Shown here: positions 15,073-23,300 of the stretch, piece after piece | How the letters are laid out: every line of letters begins with the position of its first letter | Numbering within the stretch: position 1 is the first letter of the stretch | From: Bradyrhizobium sp. 4 | Lineage (GTDB): Bacteria; Pseudomonadota; Alphaproteobacteria; Rhizobiales; Xanthobacteraceae | Length of the DNA: 64,000 nt | NCBI RefSeq assembly: GCF_023100905.1 | Contig: NZ_CP064686.1 | Span: 2,046,001 to 2,110,000 of the forward strand | Reading direction: 5' to 3' | Program-made: the position numbers and the translations under genes | Notes under the pieces: model-generated | Databases searched by the model: none | What the model was told of the DNA's origin: nothing | The model's input: the letters and a program-made list of their open reading frames with translations, nothing else

Positions 15073-15653
15073 GGCTTTTCTCGTCGATTGACTTGCTTGC
15101 GAAACGATTGCGTCAGTGTCCATGGCCGCACGAGTCTCTCTACGGCCGCGCCCAGCGCAAAGCCTGCGACCACGTCGCTTGCCCAGTGCGCGAACACCGC
15201 AATCCGTGTCAGCGACAGCGCGATCGCTGCCGTGCGCAGCAATCGGCGCGGCGTCTTCGGCAGCAAGCCCGCCGCCGAGGCAAGTGCGCCCATATGGACC
15301 GCGTGACCGGACGGGAAGGCGTCGCGCGCCTGTCCTGAGATGGGTACTCCATGTCGGTGTCCGCGTATGGTCAGCCGGTCTGGCCTGGTCTGATCGAATA
15401 CGGATTTCAGGACATGCGGCAGGACGGCCGTCGCCAGCGACACGGCCAGAATGTGATTTGCCACGGGCCGCTGTTGCGCCTGCCGAATGTGAGTATAGAG
15501 CCATCCTATTGCGGCCAGCGCGAGCAGCACGTGCTCGTCGGCGGCCCAGGTCAATGTCTGCGCCGTGTGCTCGACGCCTGAATTGGTGTGATCAGCGATC
15601 GTATCCGCGATCGCGGTATCGATCCGGCTGGGTTTGACCTCTACTAATGCCAT
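15069..15653 (-). CDS. PAP2-family membrane phosphatase
   Basis: A 194-residue protein with the three PAP2 phosphatase motifs: KSVFDQTRPDR (KX6RP), FPSGHA (PSGH) and SLTRIAVFAHWASDV (SRX5HX3D, with Thr before Arg). Hydrophobic segments flank them. Such enzymes dephosphorylate lipid phosphates such as phosphatidic acid, undecaprenyl pyrophosphate or lipid A at the outer face of the inner membrane; the substrate here cannot be told. It is the first gene of an operon with two DUF3147 proteins. A partial GGAAC-N16-CTTT element (15691-15715) lies upstream. Confidence 0.85.
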   Translation of the reverse strand: MALVEVKPSRIDTAIADTIADHTNSGVEHTAQTLTWAADEHVLLALAAIGWLYTHIRQAQQRPVANHILAVSLATAVLPHVLKSVFDQTRPDRLTIRGHRHGVPISGQARDAFPSGHAVHMGALASAAGLLPKTPRRLLRTAAIALSLTRIAVFAHWASDVVAGFALGAAVERLVRPWTLTQSFRKQVNRREKP

Positions 15654-15690
15654 CGGTCTGCAAGCGTGATGTCCTTTGTGACAGGTTTGT

Positions 15691-15715
15691 AAAGCCGGGA
15701 GACAAAGAAGGTTCC
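15691..15715 (-). promoter_or_regulatory. Weak candidate EcfG-type promoter for PAP2 operon
   Basis: Minus strand GGAAC (15715-15711), 16-nt spacer, CTTT (15694-15691), 38 nt before the ATG at 15653. The -10 is imperfect. Confidence 0.35.
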
Positions 15716-15752
15716 TGGGCTTTGCCTCGTGGCATCAACCTGCAGCGCCGGA

Positions 15753-16768
15753 CTACGGCTGTCCCGATCCACCCGCTGACCCATACACCTGGCCGGTCGC
15801 ATAGCTCGCGTCGGCTGCGGCAAGCTGCACGTAAATGGAGGCCAGTTCGGCGGGCTGGCCGGGACGGCCGAGCGGCGTCATGCCGCCGAATTTTTCGAGC
15901 TTCTCCATAGTGGCGCCGCCGGAGACCTGGAGCGGCGTCCAGATCGGTCCCGGTGCGACGCCATTGACGCGGATGCCCTTCGGACCCAACTGCTTTGCCA
16001 GCGATTTGACATAGTTCATCGTCGCTGCCTTGGTCTGCGCGTAGTCGTAGAGCTCCGGCGACGGGTCGTACGCCTGCTCCGATGTCGTGCCGATGATGCA
16101 CGAACCGGGCTTCAAATGCGGCAGCGCCGCCTTGATGATCCAGAACGGCGCATAGATGTTGGTCTTCATCGTCGCGTCGAAATCTTCGGAGGAGACGTCG
16201 AGGATCGATTCACGGCTCTGCTGGCGTGCGGCATTGCAGACGATGATATCGAGGCCGCCCAGCCCCTGCGTGGCCTGCTCGACCAGCTTCTTGCAGAAAG
16301 CCTCATCCTTGAGGTCGCCGGGGATCGCGAGCCCGATACGCCCTTCCTTCTTGATCAGCGCGATAACGTCCTGCGCATCGGGCTCTTCCGCCGGAAGATA
16401 GTTGATGGCGACGTCGGCACCTTCGCGTGCGTGGCTATCGCGGCGGCGCGGCCCATACCGGAATCGCCGCCGGTGATCAGCGCCTTGCGGCCGGCGAGCC
16501 GGCCGGAGCCCTTGTAGCTGGTCTCGCCGTGATCCGGAGGCGGCTCCATCTTGCCGGCGAGGCCAGGCCAGGGCTGCGACTGTTTTTTGAACGGCGGCTT
16601 TGGAAAGCGAGTGACGGGATCGACCAGTTTCTGCTCGGCCATTTTCTGCTCGGCCATGGAGGCGTCTCCTTTCGCTGTCGAAGAGGCCAGCGAAGCAGCA
16701 GCAAGCGTTGCGCTCGCCGCTTGGACGACGTGCCGGCGGGATACTGAAGTCTTGTCTGGATGCGTCAT
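15753..16768 (-). pseudogene. YghA-like SDR oxidoreductase with Tat signal, frameshifted
   Basis: The reading frame starting at 16768 gives a twin-arginine-like leader (SRRHVVQAASATLAAASLA), the family lead-in (QPWPGLAGKMEPPPDHGE) and the cofactor motif TGGDSGMGRAAAIA. Near 16430-16435 the homology moves to another frame (REGADVAINYLPAEEPDAQD) and runs to 15753 with the catalytic YAQTKAA and the VNGVAPGPIWTPLQ motif. One missing base, most simply in the codon before GCACGC, explains it. The canonical NNAG is IVCNAARQQ here. Related proteins are the stress-linked SDRs of the YghA/YdaD type. It could be a true pseudogene or a sequencing error; an alternative internal start at 16657 (MAEQKMAEQK) would omit the Tat leader. 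Confidence 0.8.
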
Positions 16769-16826
16769 GACGGTCTCCGCGATATCGCGATCTCAATGCG
16801 CGGAGAGAGGCATCGTTGCAAACGGG

Positions 16827-16854
16827 AGGACGCCGACCAGGAGGCCGGCGTCCT
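16827..16854 (-). terminator. Possible terminator of the DUF4142 gene
   Basis: 9-bp stem AGGACGCCG / CGGCGTCCT with a 10-nt loop just after the DUF4142 stop. The T-run on the minus strand is weak. Confidence 0.4.
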
Positions 16855-16864
16855 CGGAAGATGT

Positions 16865-17416
16865 TTACTTGGTCTGGCCGACGCTCGGCGCCTTGCCGAG
16901 CTCCTTGGCCATGTCGAGATGGTGCTTGAGCGCGGGCAGCGTCTTGCCGGCCCAATCCTTCAGGTCGGAATTGTCGCCGCCCTTGGCGTAACGCTCGAAC
17001 AGCGAGACCGCGTCCTCGTGGGCACTGACCTGGTACGAGTTGTAATCCGAGCTGAAGTCCTTGCCATTCGCGCTCTTGAGCTTGTCGAGCTTGCTCTGAT
17101 GCGAGCTGTCGAGCGCTGTCGGCAGGGTCGCCTGCACCTTGCCGCCGCTGACCAGGCCCTTCAGTTCGCTGCTGGTCTTGGTGTGGTCAGTCACCATCTG
17201 CTGCGCAAAAGTCTTCTCCTGCGCGTTGCCCTTCTGCTCCGCAAGTTTGCTCGATTCGATCTCGAACATGTCGCTGATGGCGACTTCCTTGACGAAGTCG
17301 GCGGTGGCAGGCGCGACGCCGAGCGCCGAGTTGACGCCGGTTTTCTCGCCGAGCGACTGGGCGAGTGCGGGGCCTGCGAGCAGCACGCAGGCAGCTGCGA
17401 TGATGGTACGTTTCAT
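16865..17416 (-). CDS. Secreted DUF4142 protein
   Basis: A 183-residue protein with a signal peptide (MKRTIIAAACVLLAGPALA). The mature part is the DUF4142 four-helix domain: FVKEVAISDMFEIESSKLA, a helix with AQQMVTDHTKTSSELKGL, then YQVSAHEDAVSLFERYAK and a final TLPALKHHLDMAKEL. The conserved D-H of TDHTK and the H of SAHED are in place. DUF4142 proteins are exported, ferritin-like and often stress-induced; their biochemical role is not established. A good GGAAC-N16-TGTT promoter lies 57 nt upstream. Confidence 0.88.
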   Translation of the reverse strand: MKRTIIAAACVLLAGPALAQSLGEKTGVNSALGVAPATADFVKEVAISDMFEIESSKLAEQKGNAQEKTFAQQMVTDHTKTSSELKGLVSGGKVQATLPTALDSSHQSKLDKLKSANGKDFSSDYNSYQVSAHEDAVSLFERYAKGGDNSDLKDWAGKTLPALKHHLDMAKELGKAPSVGQTK

Positions 17417-17472
17417 GGTCCGATCCCTTTGAATGGGCGCGCAGCCTCTGGCCGCGCGACGTTGCGCCCACC

Positions 17473-17497
17473 AACACGCTGCAGGGGCCGGGGTTCC
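17473..17497 (-). promoter_or_regulatory. Candidate EcfG-type promoter for DUF4142 gene
   Basis: Minus strand GGAAC (17497-17493), 16-nt spacer, TGTT (17476-17473), 57 nt before the ATG at 17416. Confidence 0.6.
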
Positions 17498-17503
17498 TAA
17501 CGG

Positions 17504-17731
17504 TTAATCCGTCGGTCTCCTCCCGGTCCGTGGATTGATCGGATCGGTCGGTTTGCGCCGAAGCCGTTCGGGCAGAAACGGCTCGGTCGGCGTGGCGGTC
17601 GCCTCGGCACGTACGTCTGCATGGCGTTGTGCCCGCTCATGCGGCGTCCGGTTGTCGTTGATCTGCCGCTTCACGTCGAGACCATCGACGGGATCGTTGA
17701 CGCCGTGCTGGATATCGCGGAAATCGCTCAT
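17504..17731 (-). CDS. Small hydrophilic hypothetical protein
   Basis: A 75-residue, highly charged protein (MSDFRDIQHGVNDPVDGLDV ... GRRPTD) with no hydrophobic core. It starts 8 bp after the stop of the TPP-dependent enzyme gene, so the two are co-transcribed. Composition resembles the other hydrophilin-like proteins of this island. No family recognised. Confidence 0.6.
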   Translation of the reverse strand: MSDFRDIQHGVNDPVDGLDVKRQINDNRTPHERAQRHADVRAEATATPTEPFLPERLRRKPTDPINPRTGRRPTD

Positions 17732-17739
17732 GCTTCACC

Positions 17740-19527
17740 TCATTCGCTTCCAGGCAGGATCTTTGCCAGCACCTGCCGCGCCGCGCCCTTGATCACTCCG
17801 CTCTCGTTGGGATCGCCCTTCATCAGCGCAAGAGAGAAGTTCTTGGCCTGCTGCAAGGTGATGTGCGGCGGCAGCGGCGGCACTTCGGGGTCGGTCTTCA
17901 CCTCCAGCACCACCGGCATCTGGCTCGCGAGCGCTTGGTCCCAAGCCGAGCCTAGTAGCTGCGGGCTGTCGACGTAGATGCCGGAGAGGCCGATCAGCTC
18001 GGCAAACCGCGAATAGGACACGTTCGGGATGCGCTGCGATGCCTCGAATTTCGGATCGCCGTTGATGATGCGTTGCTCCCAGGTCACCTGGTTGAGGTCT
18101 TCGTTGTTGAAGACGCAGACGATGAAGCGCGGATCCGTCCAGTCGCGCCAATACTTGGCGGCGGTAATCAGCTCCGCCATGTTGTTCATCTGCATCGCGC
18201 CGTCGCCGACGAGGGCGATCACCGGCCGGTCGGAATGGGCGTATTTCGCGGCGAGCGCATAGGGCACCGCGGCACCCATCGAGGCGAGGCCGCCTGAGAG
18301 CGAGGCCGTCATGCCGCGGCGCATCTTCAGGTCGCGCGCGAACCAGTTGGCGCAGGAGCCGGAATCGCTGGTGATGACGGCACGGTCCGGCAGGCGCGGA
18401 GACAGCTCCCAGGCGACGAGCTGCGGATTGACCGGTGCCGCAGGCTGATGTGCACGATCATCCAGCGTCTTCCACCATTTCCCGACGTCGTCCTGGATGC
18501 CCTGACGCCAGGCACCGTCACTCTTCGGTTTCAGTCGCGGCAGCAGGGCGCGCAGCGTCTCGGCGGCATCGCCGACGAGACCGACCTCCATGGGAAAGCG
18601 GATCGACATCATGCTGGCGTCGATGTCGATCTGCACGCCGCGCGCCGCGCCTTCCTTCGGCAGGAATTCGGCATAGGGAAAGGCGGAGCCGACCATCAGC
18701 AGCGTGTCGCATTCCATCATCATGTTGTAGCTGGGCTCGGTGCCGAGCAGGCCGATCGAGCCGGTGACCCACGGCAGATCGTCCGGGAGCGCTGCCTTGC
18801 CGAGCAGCGCCTTGGCGCAGCCGGCGGACAAGCGGTCGGCGACCGCGATCACCTCCTCGGTGGCGTGGAGCGCGCCGGCGCCGATGAGCATCGCGACCTT
18901 CTTGCCGGCGTTGAGCACCTGGGCGGCGCGGTCGAGGTCAGCGTCACGAGGCTTGATGCTTGGCGCGCTATAGCCGATGCCGGAGTGCAGGGTGCCGTGA
19001 GCGCGCGGCGGATCCTCGTAGGGCTCCTCCTGGATATCGTTGGGCAGGATGATCACCGTTGGCGTCCGCCGAGCCAACGCGATCCGGATCGACCGATCGA
19101 TCAGATGCCGGATCTGCGCCGGCGAGGATGCTTGCATGACGTAGGCGCCAGCCACGTCCTTGAACATCGAGACGAGGTCGAGTTCCTGCTGATAGTGCCC
19201 GCCGAGCGCATTGCGTGCCTGCTGACCGACGATCGCGAGCACCGGTTGGTGATCCAGCAGGGCATCATAGAGCCCGGTGATCAGATGCGAGGCGCCGGGG
19301 CCCGAAGTTGCGATACAGACCCCGATCTGGCCTGAGAACTTCGCATAGGCCGTCGCCATGAAGGCGGCCATTTCCTCGTGCCGCGCCTGGACGAAACCGA
19401 TCTTGCCCTCAGCGCGCTGGAGGGCGCCGAATACGCCGTTGATGCCGTCGCCGGGATAGCCAAAGAGGTGGCGCACGCCCCATTGATGCAGACGTTGAAC
19501 GATGAAGTCGGAGACGGTCTGGGACAT
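17740..19527 (-). CDS. Thiamine-pyrophosphate-dependent enzyme, PoxB-like
   Basis: A 595-residue enzyme with the three-domain fold of pyruvate oxidase/acetolactate synthase. The N-terminal PYR domain carries HLFGYPGDGINGVFGAL and the activating Glu in RHEEMAAFMATAYAK. The central domain has the IGAGALHATEEV segment. The C-terminal PP domain has the TPP-Mg motif GDGAMQMNNMAEL ... NNEDLNQVTWEQ. The start at 19527 is where homology begins; the frame stays open to 20436 without meaning. Pyruvate oxidation or decarboxylation is the best guess. A downstream small gene shares the operon; a PRC-barrel gene diverges from it. GGAAC-N16-GGTT lies at 19582-19606, a weak stress promoter. Confidence 0.85.
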   Translation of the reverse strand: MSQTVSDFIVQRLHQWGVRHLFGYPGDGINGVFGALQRAEGKIGFVQARHEEMAAFMATAYAKFSGQIGVCIATSGPGASHLITGLYDALLDHQPVLAIVGQQARNALGGHYQQELDLVSMFKDVAGAYVMQASSPAQIRHLIDRSIRIALARRTPTVIILPNDIQEEPYEDPPRAHGTLHSGIGYSAPSIKPRDADLDRAAQVLNAGKKVAMLIGAGALHATEEVIAVADRLSAGCAKALLGKAALPDDLPWVTGSIGLLGTEPSYNMMMECDTLLMVGSAFPYAEFLPKEGAARGVQIDIDASMMSIRFPMEVGLVGDAAETLRALLPRLKPKSDGAWRQGIQDDVGKWWKTLDDRAHQPAAPVNPQLVAWELSPRLPDRAVITSDSGSCANWFARDLKMRRGMTASLSGGLASMGAAVPYALAAKYAHSDRPVIALVGDGAMQMNNMAELITAAKYWRDWTDPRFIVCVFNNEDLNQVTWEQRIINGDPKFEASQRIPNVSYSRFAELIGLSGIYVDSPQLLGSAWDQALASQMPVVLEVKTDPEVPPLPPHITLQQAKNFSLALMKGDPNESGVIKGAARQVLAKILPGSE

Positions 19528-19581
19528 CGAGGGCGGCCCTTGGTTTTCCGGTATTTGGTTTCCGGGATTGGAAGTTGAGAG

Positions 19582-19606
19582 AACCGCCCGTTTCCGGCGA
19601 TGTTCC
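19582..19606 (-). promoter_or_regulatory. Weak candidate EcfG-type promoter for TPP enzyme
   Basis: Minus strand GGAAC (19606-19602), 16-nt spacer, GGTT (19585-19582), 55 nt before the ATG at 19527. A plus-strand GGAAC at 19628 with a 17-nt spacer to GGTT could serve the divergent PRC gene. Confidence 0.35.
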
Positions 19607-19683
19607 TCAAGTCTCTGGGAACATGCCGGAACGATCGCGCACCTCTTCGGGTTGTCTCCACACTGGCTGAGTGGAGAATTGAG

Positions 19684-20058
19684 ATGTTGAATCAGGGTGA
19701 ACTGGACCAAGACGAGATGGGTCGGTTGATCGGTAGCGACAAGGTCGAGGGAACATCGGTCTACGGCGCCGATGGCAACAAAATCGGCTCGATCGAACGC
19801 GTGATGATCGACAAGGTCAGCGGCAAGGTGTCCTACGCCGTGCTCGGCTTCGGCGGATTTCTGGGCCTCGGCAACGACCATTATCCGCTGCCGTGGCAGT
19901 CGCTGAAATACGACACGGAGCTCGGCGGTTACGTCACGGGCATCACTACCAAGGAACTGGAAGGCGCGCCGAGATACGGCGAACGGAGTGATTGGAACTG
20001 GGGTGATGACGCCGCGGTTCGCGGCATCAACTCCTATTACGGCGTCCCCTTCGCGTAA
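19684..20058 (+). CDS. PRC-barrel domain protein
   Basis: A 124-residue soluble protein. Residues about 10-85 form a PRC barrel: LIGSDKVEGTSVYGADGNKI, then GSIERVMIDKVSGKVSYAVLG, the glycine-rich FGGFLGLGNDHYPLPWQSL and a final YDTELGGYVTGI. The C-terminal 35 residues are polar with repeated Trp/Tyr. Stand-alone PRC proteins of this sort occur widely near stress genes in Hyphomicrobiales, with no defined reaction. Divergent from the TPP enzyme gene; a 52-residue gene follows after 24 bp. Confidence 0.82.
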   Translation: MLNQGELDQDEMGRLIGSDKVEGTSVYGADGNKIGSIERVMIDKVSGKVSYAVLGFGGFLGLGNDHYPLPWQSLKYDTELGGYVTGITTKELEGAPRYGERSDWNWGDDAAVRGINSYYGVPFA

Positions 20059-20082
20059 GCGTTTCCACCGAAAGGAAGCTCG

Positions 20083-20241
20083 ATGAGCAAGGAACGGCCT
20101 AACGACGATCCTCGGCAGCAGAGCGACTGGGGTTCGCACAAGCAGACGGACAAGCCCTGGAAGGGCACTCCGGAAAAGGAGCAGGGATCGGACGAGGTGA
20201 AGCCCGATCTCGAGAAGTGGCACGCGACGAAGACGCACTGA
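20083..20241 (+). CDS. 52-residue hydrophilic protein
   Basis: The ATG at 20083 is preceded by AAAGGAAG (20071-20078). The product, MSKERPNDDPRQQSDWGSHK followed by TDKPWKGTPEKEQGSDEV and a short Lys/His tail, is wholly polar and probably disordered. It directly follows the PRC-barrel gene (24 bp) and is followed by a strong terminator, so the two form an operon. Similar to the polar proteins at 13306 and 17504; a general stress role is inferred only from context. Confidence 0.6.
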   Translation: MSKERPNDDPRQQSDWGSHKQTDKPWKGTPEKEQGSDEVKPDLEKWHATKTH

Positions 20242-20274
20242 CTCCAGGTGCATTCCCACGAGATATGGAGGCGG

Positions 20275-20305
20275 GCGCGGCACCCGGTGCCGCGCTCGCT
20301 TTTTG
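20275..20305 (+). terminator. Intrinsic terminator
   Basis: Stem GCGCGGCAC / GTGCCGCGC with a 3-nt loop, followed by TCGCTTTTT. It ends the PRC-barrel operon. Confidence 0.82.
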
Positions 20306-20343
20306 GGCAGGCGTTCACGAACGCGATGGTGCCCGCGACAAGC

Positions 20344-20368
20344 GGAACCATGATCAGGAGTTGCAGTT
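20344..20368 (+). promoter_or_regulatory. Weak candidate EcfG-type promoter for efflux operon
   Basis: GGAAC (20344-20348), 16-nt spacer, AGTT (20365-20368), 70 nt before the GTG at 20438. Imperfect -10. Confidence 0.3.
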
Positions 20369-20437
20369 GGGCTCGCGGCGCGTGTGTCGGCTTTGGCGGC
20401 TCTGCCGCCAGTTTGATCCCCGAGAAAGGTGTTCACC

Positions 20438-21592
20438 GTGGATGCTCAAACACGGGAGCGTGGACCGTCCGCGGAGCAGCCGCAGAGGGCGAAGCAAGCT
20501 CCGAAGACATCTCCTGATCAGGCCCCCGACGCCCAGGACGCGAAGCCGGCGCAGGCGCCGTCGCTGCGAGACCGGATTCGCGAGCATTGGTTGGTGGCAA
20601 GCGTTGGCGCGATCGTCTTGTTCGCGGCGCTGATCGGCGGATTGCTCTATTGGCTTCAGATACGCCACTATGAATCCACCGACGATGCCTTCGTCGCCGC
20701 GCGCAGCTTTTCCGTGGCCTCCAAGGTCGGCGGCTACGTGACCGACATCCCGGTCACGGACAACCAGCATGTCAACGCCGGGGACCTTCTCGCCAAGATC
20801 GACGAGCGCGACTATCGCATCGCCATCGATCAGGCCAATGCGCAGGTCGCGGTCGCCAGGGCGAACATCGCCAATGTCGAGGCGCAGATCGTCTCGCAGC
20901 AGGAGCAGATCAAGCAGGCGGAGGCGCAGCTCGAACAGGCCCAGGCCCAGCTTCAGTTCTCGCAGGAAGAATTCGCGCGCGCCCAGGATCTGGTCGAGAA
21001 GGGCGCCGGCACCGTGCAGCGCCAGCAGCAGACCCGCTCCGATCTTCAGGCGCAGCAGGCCAACACTGAACGCGCGAAGACCGCTGTGACGGCCGCGCAG
21101 GTCGGCATCAAGACGCTGCAGGCGCAGCTCGAGGGCGCCCGGGCGCAGCTCGAGCAGTCGCAGGCGCAGCTCGATCAGGCCAAGCTGAACCTGCAATACA
21201 CCAGTGTCGTTGCGGCGCAGTCCGGCCGCGTCGTCAAACTCAGCGGCGCCAAGGGCACCTTCGTCAACGCGGGCCAGAGCCTGATGATGTTCGTGCCCGA
21301 CGAGGTCTGGATCGTCGCCAACTACAAGGAGACGCAGCTCAGCGACATGCGGCCGGGCCAGCCGGTCGAGATCCGCATCGACGCCTATCCCGGGCACAAG
21401 CTCACCGGCCATATCGAGTCCGTGCAGCCGGGCTCCGGCACCGCGTTCAGCCTGCTGCCGGCAGAGAACGCCACCGGCAATTACGTCAAGGTGGTACAGC
21501 GCGTGCCGGTGAAGATCGTGGTCGACAGCTGGCCGGCCGATTTGCCCGTTGGTCCCGGCATGTCGGTCGTACCCTGGACCAGGGTGCGATGA
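20438..21592 (+). CDS. HlyD/EmrA-family membrane fusion protein
   Basis: A 384-residue protein from the GTG at 20438, which has GAGAAAGG 8 nt upstream; a GTG at 20429 is also in frame. It has a polar N-terminus, one membrane segment (about residues 52-73, SVGAIVLFAALIGGLLYWL), the biotinyl-lipoyl half-motif YVTDIPVTDNQHVNAGDLL, a long coiled-coil hairpin rich in Gln/Ala, and the beta-barrel segment VVAAQSGRVVKLSGAKGTFV. This is the periplasmic adaptor that links an inner-membrane exporter to an outer-membrane channel. It overlaps the next gene by 4 bp, giving an EmrAB-type pair. No TolC-type gene is present locally. Confidence 0.92.
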   Translation: MDAQTRERGPSAEQPQRAKQAPKTSPDQAPDAQDAKPAQAPSLRDRIREHWLVASVGAIVLFAALIGGLLYWLQIRHYESTDDAFVAARSFSVASKVGGYVTDIPVTDNQHVNAGDLLAKIDERDYRIAIDQANAQVAVARANIANVEAQIVSQQEQIKQAEAQLEQAQAQLQFSQEEFARAQDLVEKGAGTVQRQQQTRSDLQAQQANTERAKTAVTAAQVGIKTLQAQLEGARAQLEQSQAQLDQAKLNLQYTSVVAAQSGRVVKLSGAKGTFVNAGQSLMMFVPDEVWIVANYKETQLSDMRPGQPVEIRIDAYPGHKLTGHIESVQPGSGTAFSLLPAENATGNYVKVVQRVPVKIVVDSWPADLPVGPGMSVVPWTRVR

Positions 21593-23208
21593 CCGACACG
21601 GCGCAGGGCGGCGCGTCCGCGGGCGGCTGGTCGCCCGAGCGCTCGGCGGCGGGCGGTCATAATCCCTACCTCATCGCATTCGTCGTCTCGATCGCGACCT
21701 TCATGGAGGTGCTCGACACCACCATCGCCAACGTTGCCTTGCGCCACATCGCCGGTGGGCTCGCCGTCGGCATCGACGAGAGCACCTACGTCATCACCAG
21801 CTATCTCGTCGCCAACGCCATCGTGCTGTCGATCTCGGGCTGGCTGTCGACCGTGATCGGTCGCAAGCGCTTCTACATGATCTGCGTTGCGATCTTCACG
21901 GTCTCCTCGCTTTTGTGCGGCTTCGCCTGGAATTTGCAGGCGCTGGTGCTGTTCCGCATCCTTCAGGGCCTTGGCGGCGGCGGCATGGCGACCAGCGAGC
22001 AGGCGATCCTCGCCGACTCCTTCCCGCCGCACAAGCGCGGCCAGGCCTTCGCGATCTACGGCGTCGCGGTCGTGGTCGCGCCCGTGGTCGGTCCGACGCT
22101 CGGTGGCTGGATCACCGACACCTACACCTGGCACTGGGTGTTCCTGATCAACGTTCCCATGGGATTGCTGTCGCTGTTCCTGGTCGGCACACTGGTCAAG
22201 GAGCCCTCGAGTGCGGAGGAGGAGAGGGAGAAGCTGCTGAGCAAGGGCCTGCGGGTTGACTATGTCGGCTTCCTGCTGGTCGCGATCGGGCTCGGCTCGC
22301 TCGAATACGTGCTCGACGAAGGCCAGCGCAGCGACTGGTTCGGCTCGAACATGATCGTGTTCTTCGCGATGCTTTCAGCCATTTCGCTTCTTGCGCTGAT
22401 CCCGTGGGAGCTGACGCGCGAGGATCCCATCGTCGATCTCCGCCTGCTCGGCCGCCGCCAGTTCGCCGCCTGCTTCCTGGTCATGCTTGCGACCGGCGCG
22501 GTGCTGATCTCGACGACGCAGCTTTTGCCGCAACTGCTCCAGAGCGATTTGAACTACACCGCCATGCTGGCCGGTCTCGCACTGTCACCGGGCGGAATCG
22601 CGACCTTGGTGCTGATGCCGGTGGTGGGGCGTCTCGTCAGCAGCGTGCAGCCGAAATACCTCATCATGTTCGGTGCTACCATCGTCGCGTTCTCGATGTG
22701 GCATCTCACGGGTCTCACCGGCGACATCACCTATGGCTACGCCGCGATGTCGCGCATCTTTCTCGCCCTCGGTCTACCTTTCCTGTTCCTGCCAGTCACG
22801 ACCGCATCCTATGACGGCGTGCCGCCCGACAAGACCAACCAGGCCTCGGCGCTGATCAACGTCGCCCGCAATATCGGCGGCTCCATGGGCGTCGCGCTGG
22901 CGCAGACAATTCTGGCGCAGCGCCAGCAATTCCACCAGAGCCGCTTGATCGAGCACGCCGCGCCATCGGATCTCGGCTACCAACAGACCATCGAGACGAT
23001 GACCCGCTTCTTCCAGGCTCAGGGCTCGAATGCCAGCGATGCGGCCTCGCAGGCGGTCGCCTGGGTCGGCCGCACTTTGCAGCACCAGGTCGATTTGCTC
23101 GCTTATATCGACGTGTTCTGGACGCTCGCGATCATCGCGGTGCTGATGATCCCGACCGCCGCGGTGCTGCGCCCGATCAAGCTGGGCGCTCCCGCGCGGG
23201 GGCATTGA
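21589..23208 (+). CDS. EmrB/QacA-type MFS drug exporter (DHA2)
   Basis: A 539-residue inner-membrane protein, the length expected for a 14-helix DHA2 transporter. It has the helix-1 motif FMEVLDTTIANVALRHIAG, motif A-like SGWLSTVIGRKRFYM, and the motif-C region YGVAVVVAPVVGPTLGGW. It would use the proton gradient to export hydrophobic toxic compounds. Its ATG overlaps the stop of the membrane fusion protein gene (ATGA), so the two are co-translated and form one tripartite pump with an outer-membrane factor encoded elsewhere. No local repressor gene is seen. Confidence 0.93.
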   Translation: MTDTAQGGASAGGWSPERSAAGGHNPYLIAFVVSIATFMEVLDTTIANVALRHIAGGLAVGIDESTYVITSYLVANAIVLSISGWLSTVIGRKRFYMICVAIFTVSSLLCGFAWNLQALVLFRILQGLGGGGMATSEQAILADSFPPHKRGQAFAIYGVAVVVAPVVGPTLGGWITDTYTWHWVFLINVPMGLLSLFLVGTLVKEPSSAEEEREKLLSKGLRVDYVGFLLVAIGLGSLEYVLDEGQRSDWFGSNMIVFFAMLSAISLLALIPWELTREDPIVDLRLLGRRQFAACFLVMLATGAVLISTTQLLPQLLQSDLNYTAMLAGLALSPGGIATLVLMPVVGRLVSSVQPKYLIMFGATIVAFSMWHLTGLTGDITYGYAAMSRIFLALGLPFLFLPVTTASYDGVPPDKTNQASALINVARNIGGSMGVALAQTILAQRQQFHQSRLIEHAAPSDLGYQQTIETMTRFFQAQGSNASDAASQAVAWVGRTLQHQVDLLAYIDVFWTLAIIAVLMIPTAAVLRPIKLGAPARGH

Positions 23209-23300
23209 GCAACGGCCGTTCGGAGAGAAGGGGTGACCGCGGCGCAAAAGTCCGGCTAGACTGGTTCAAGCGTCAAGCAAAAGCCCGGGAGGTAATTTAA

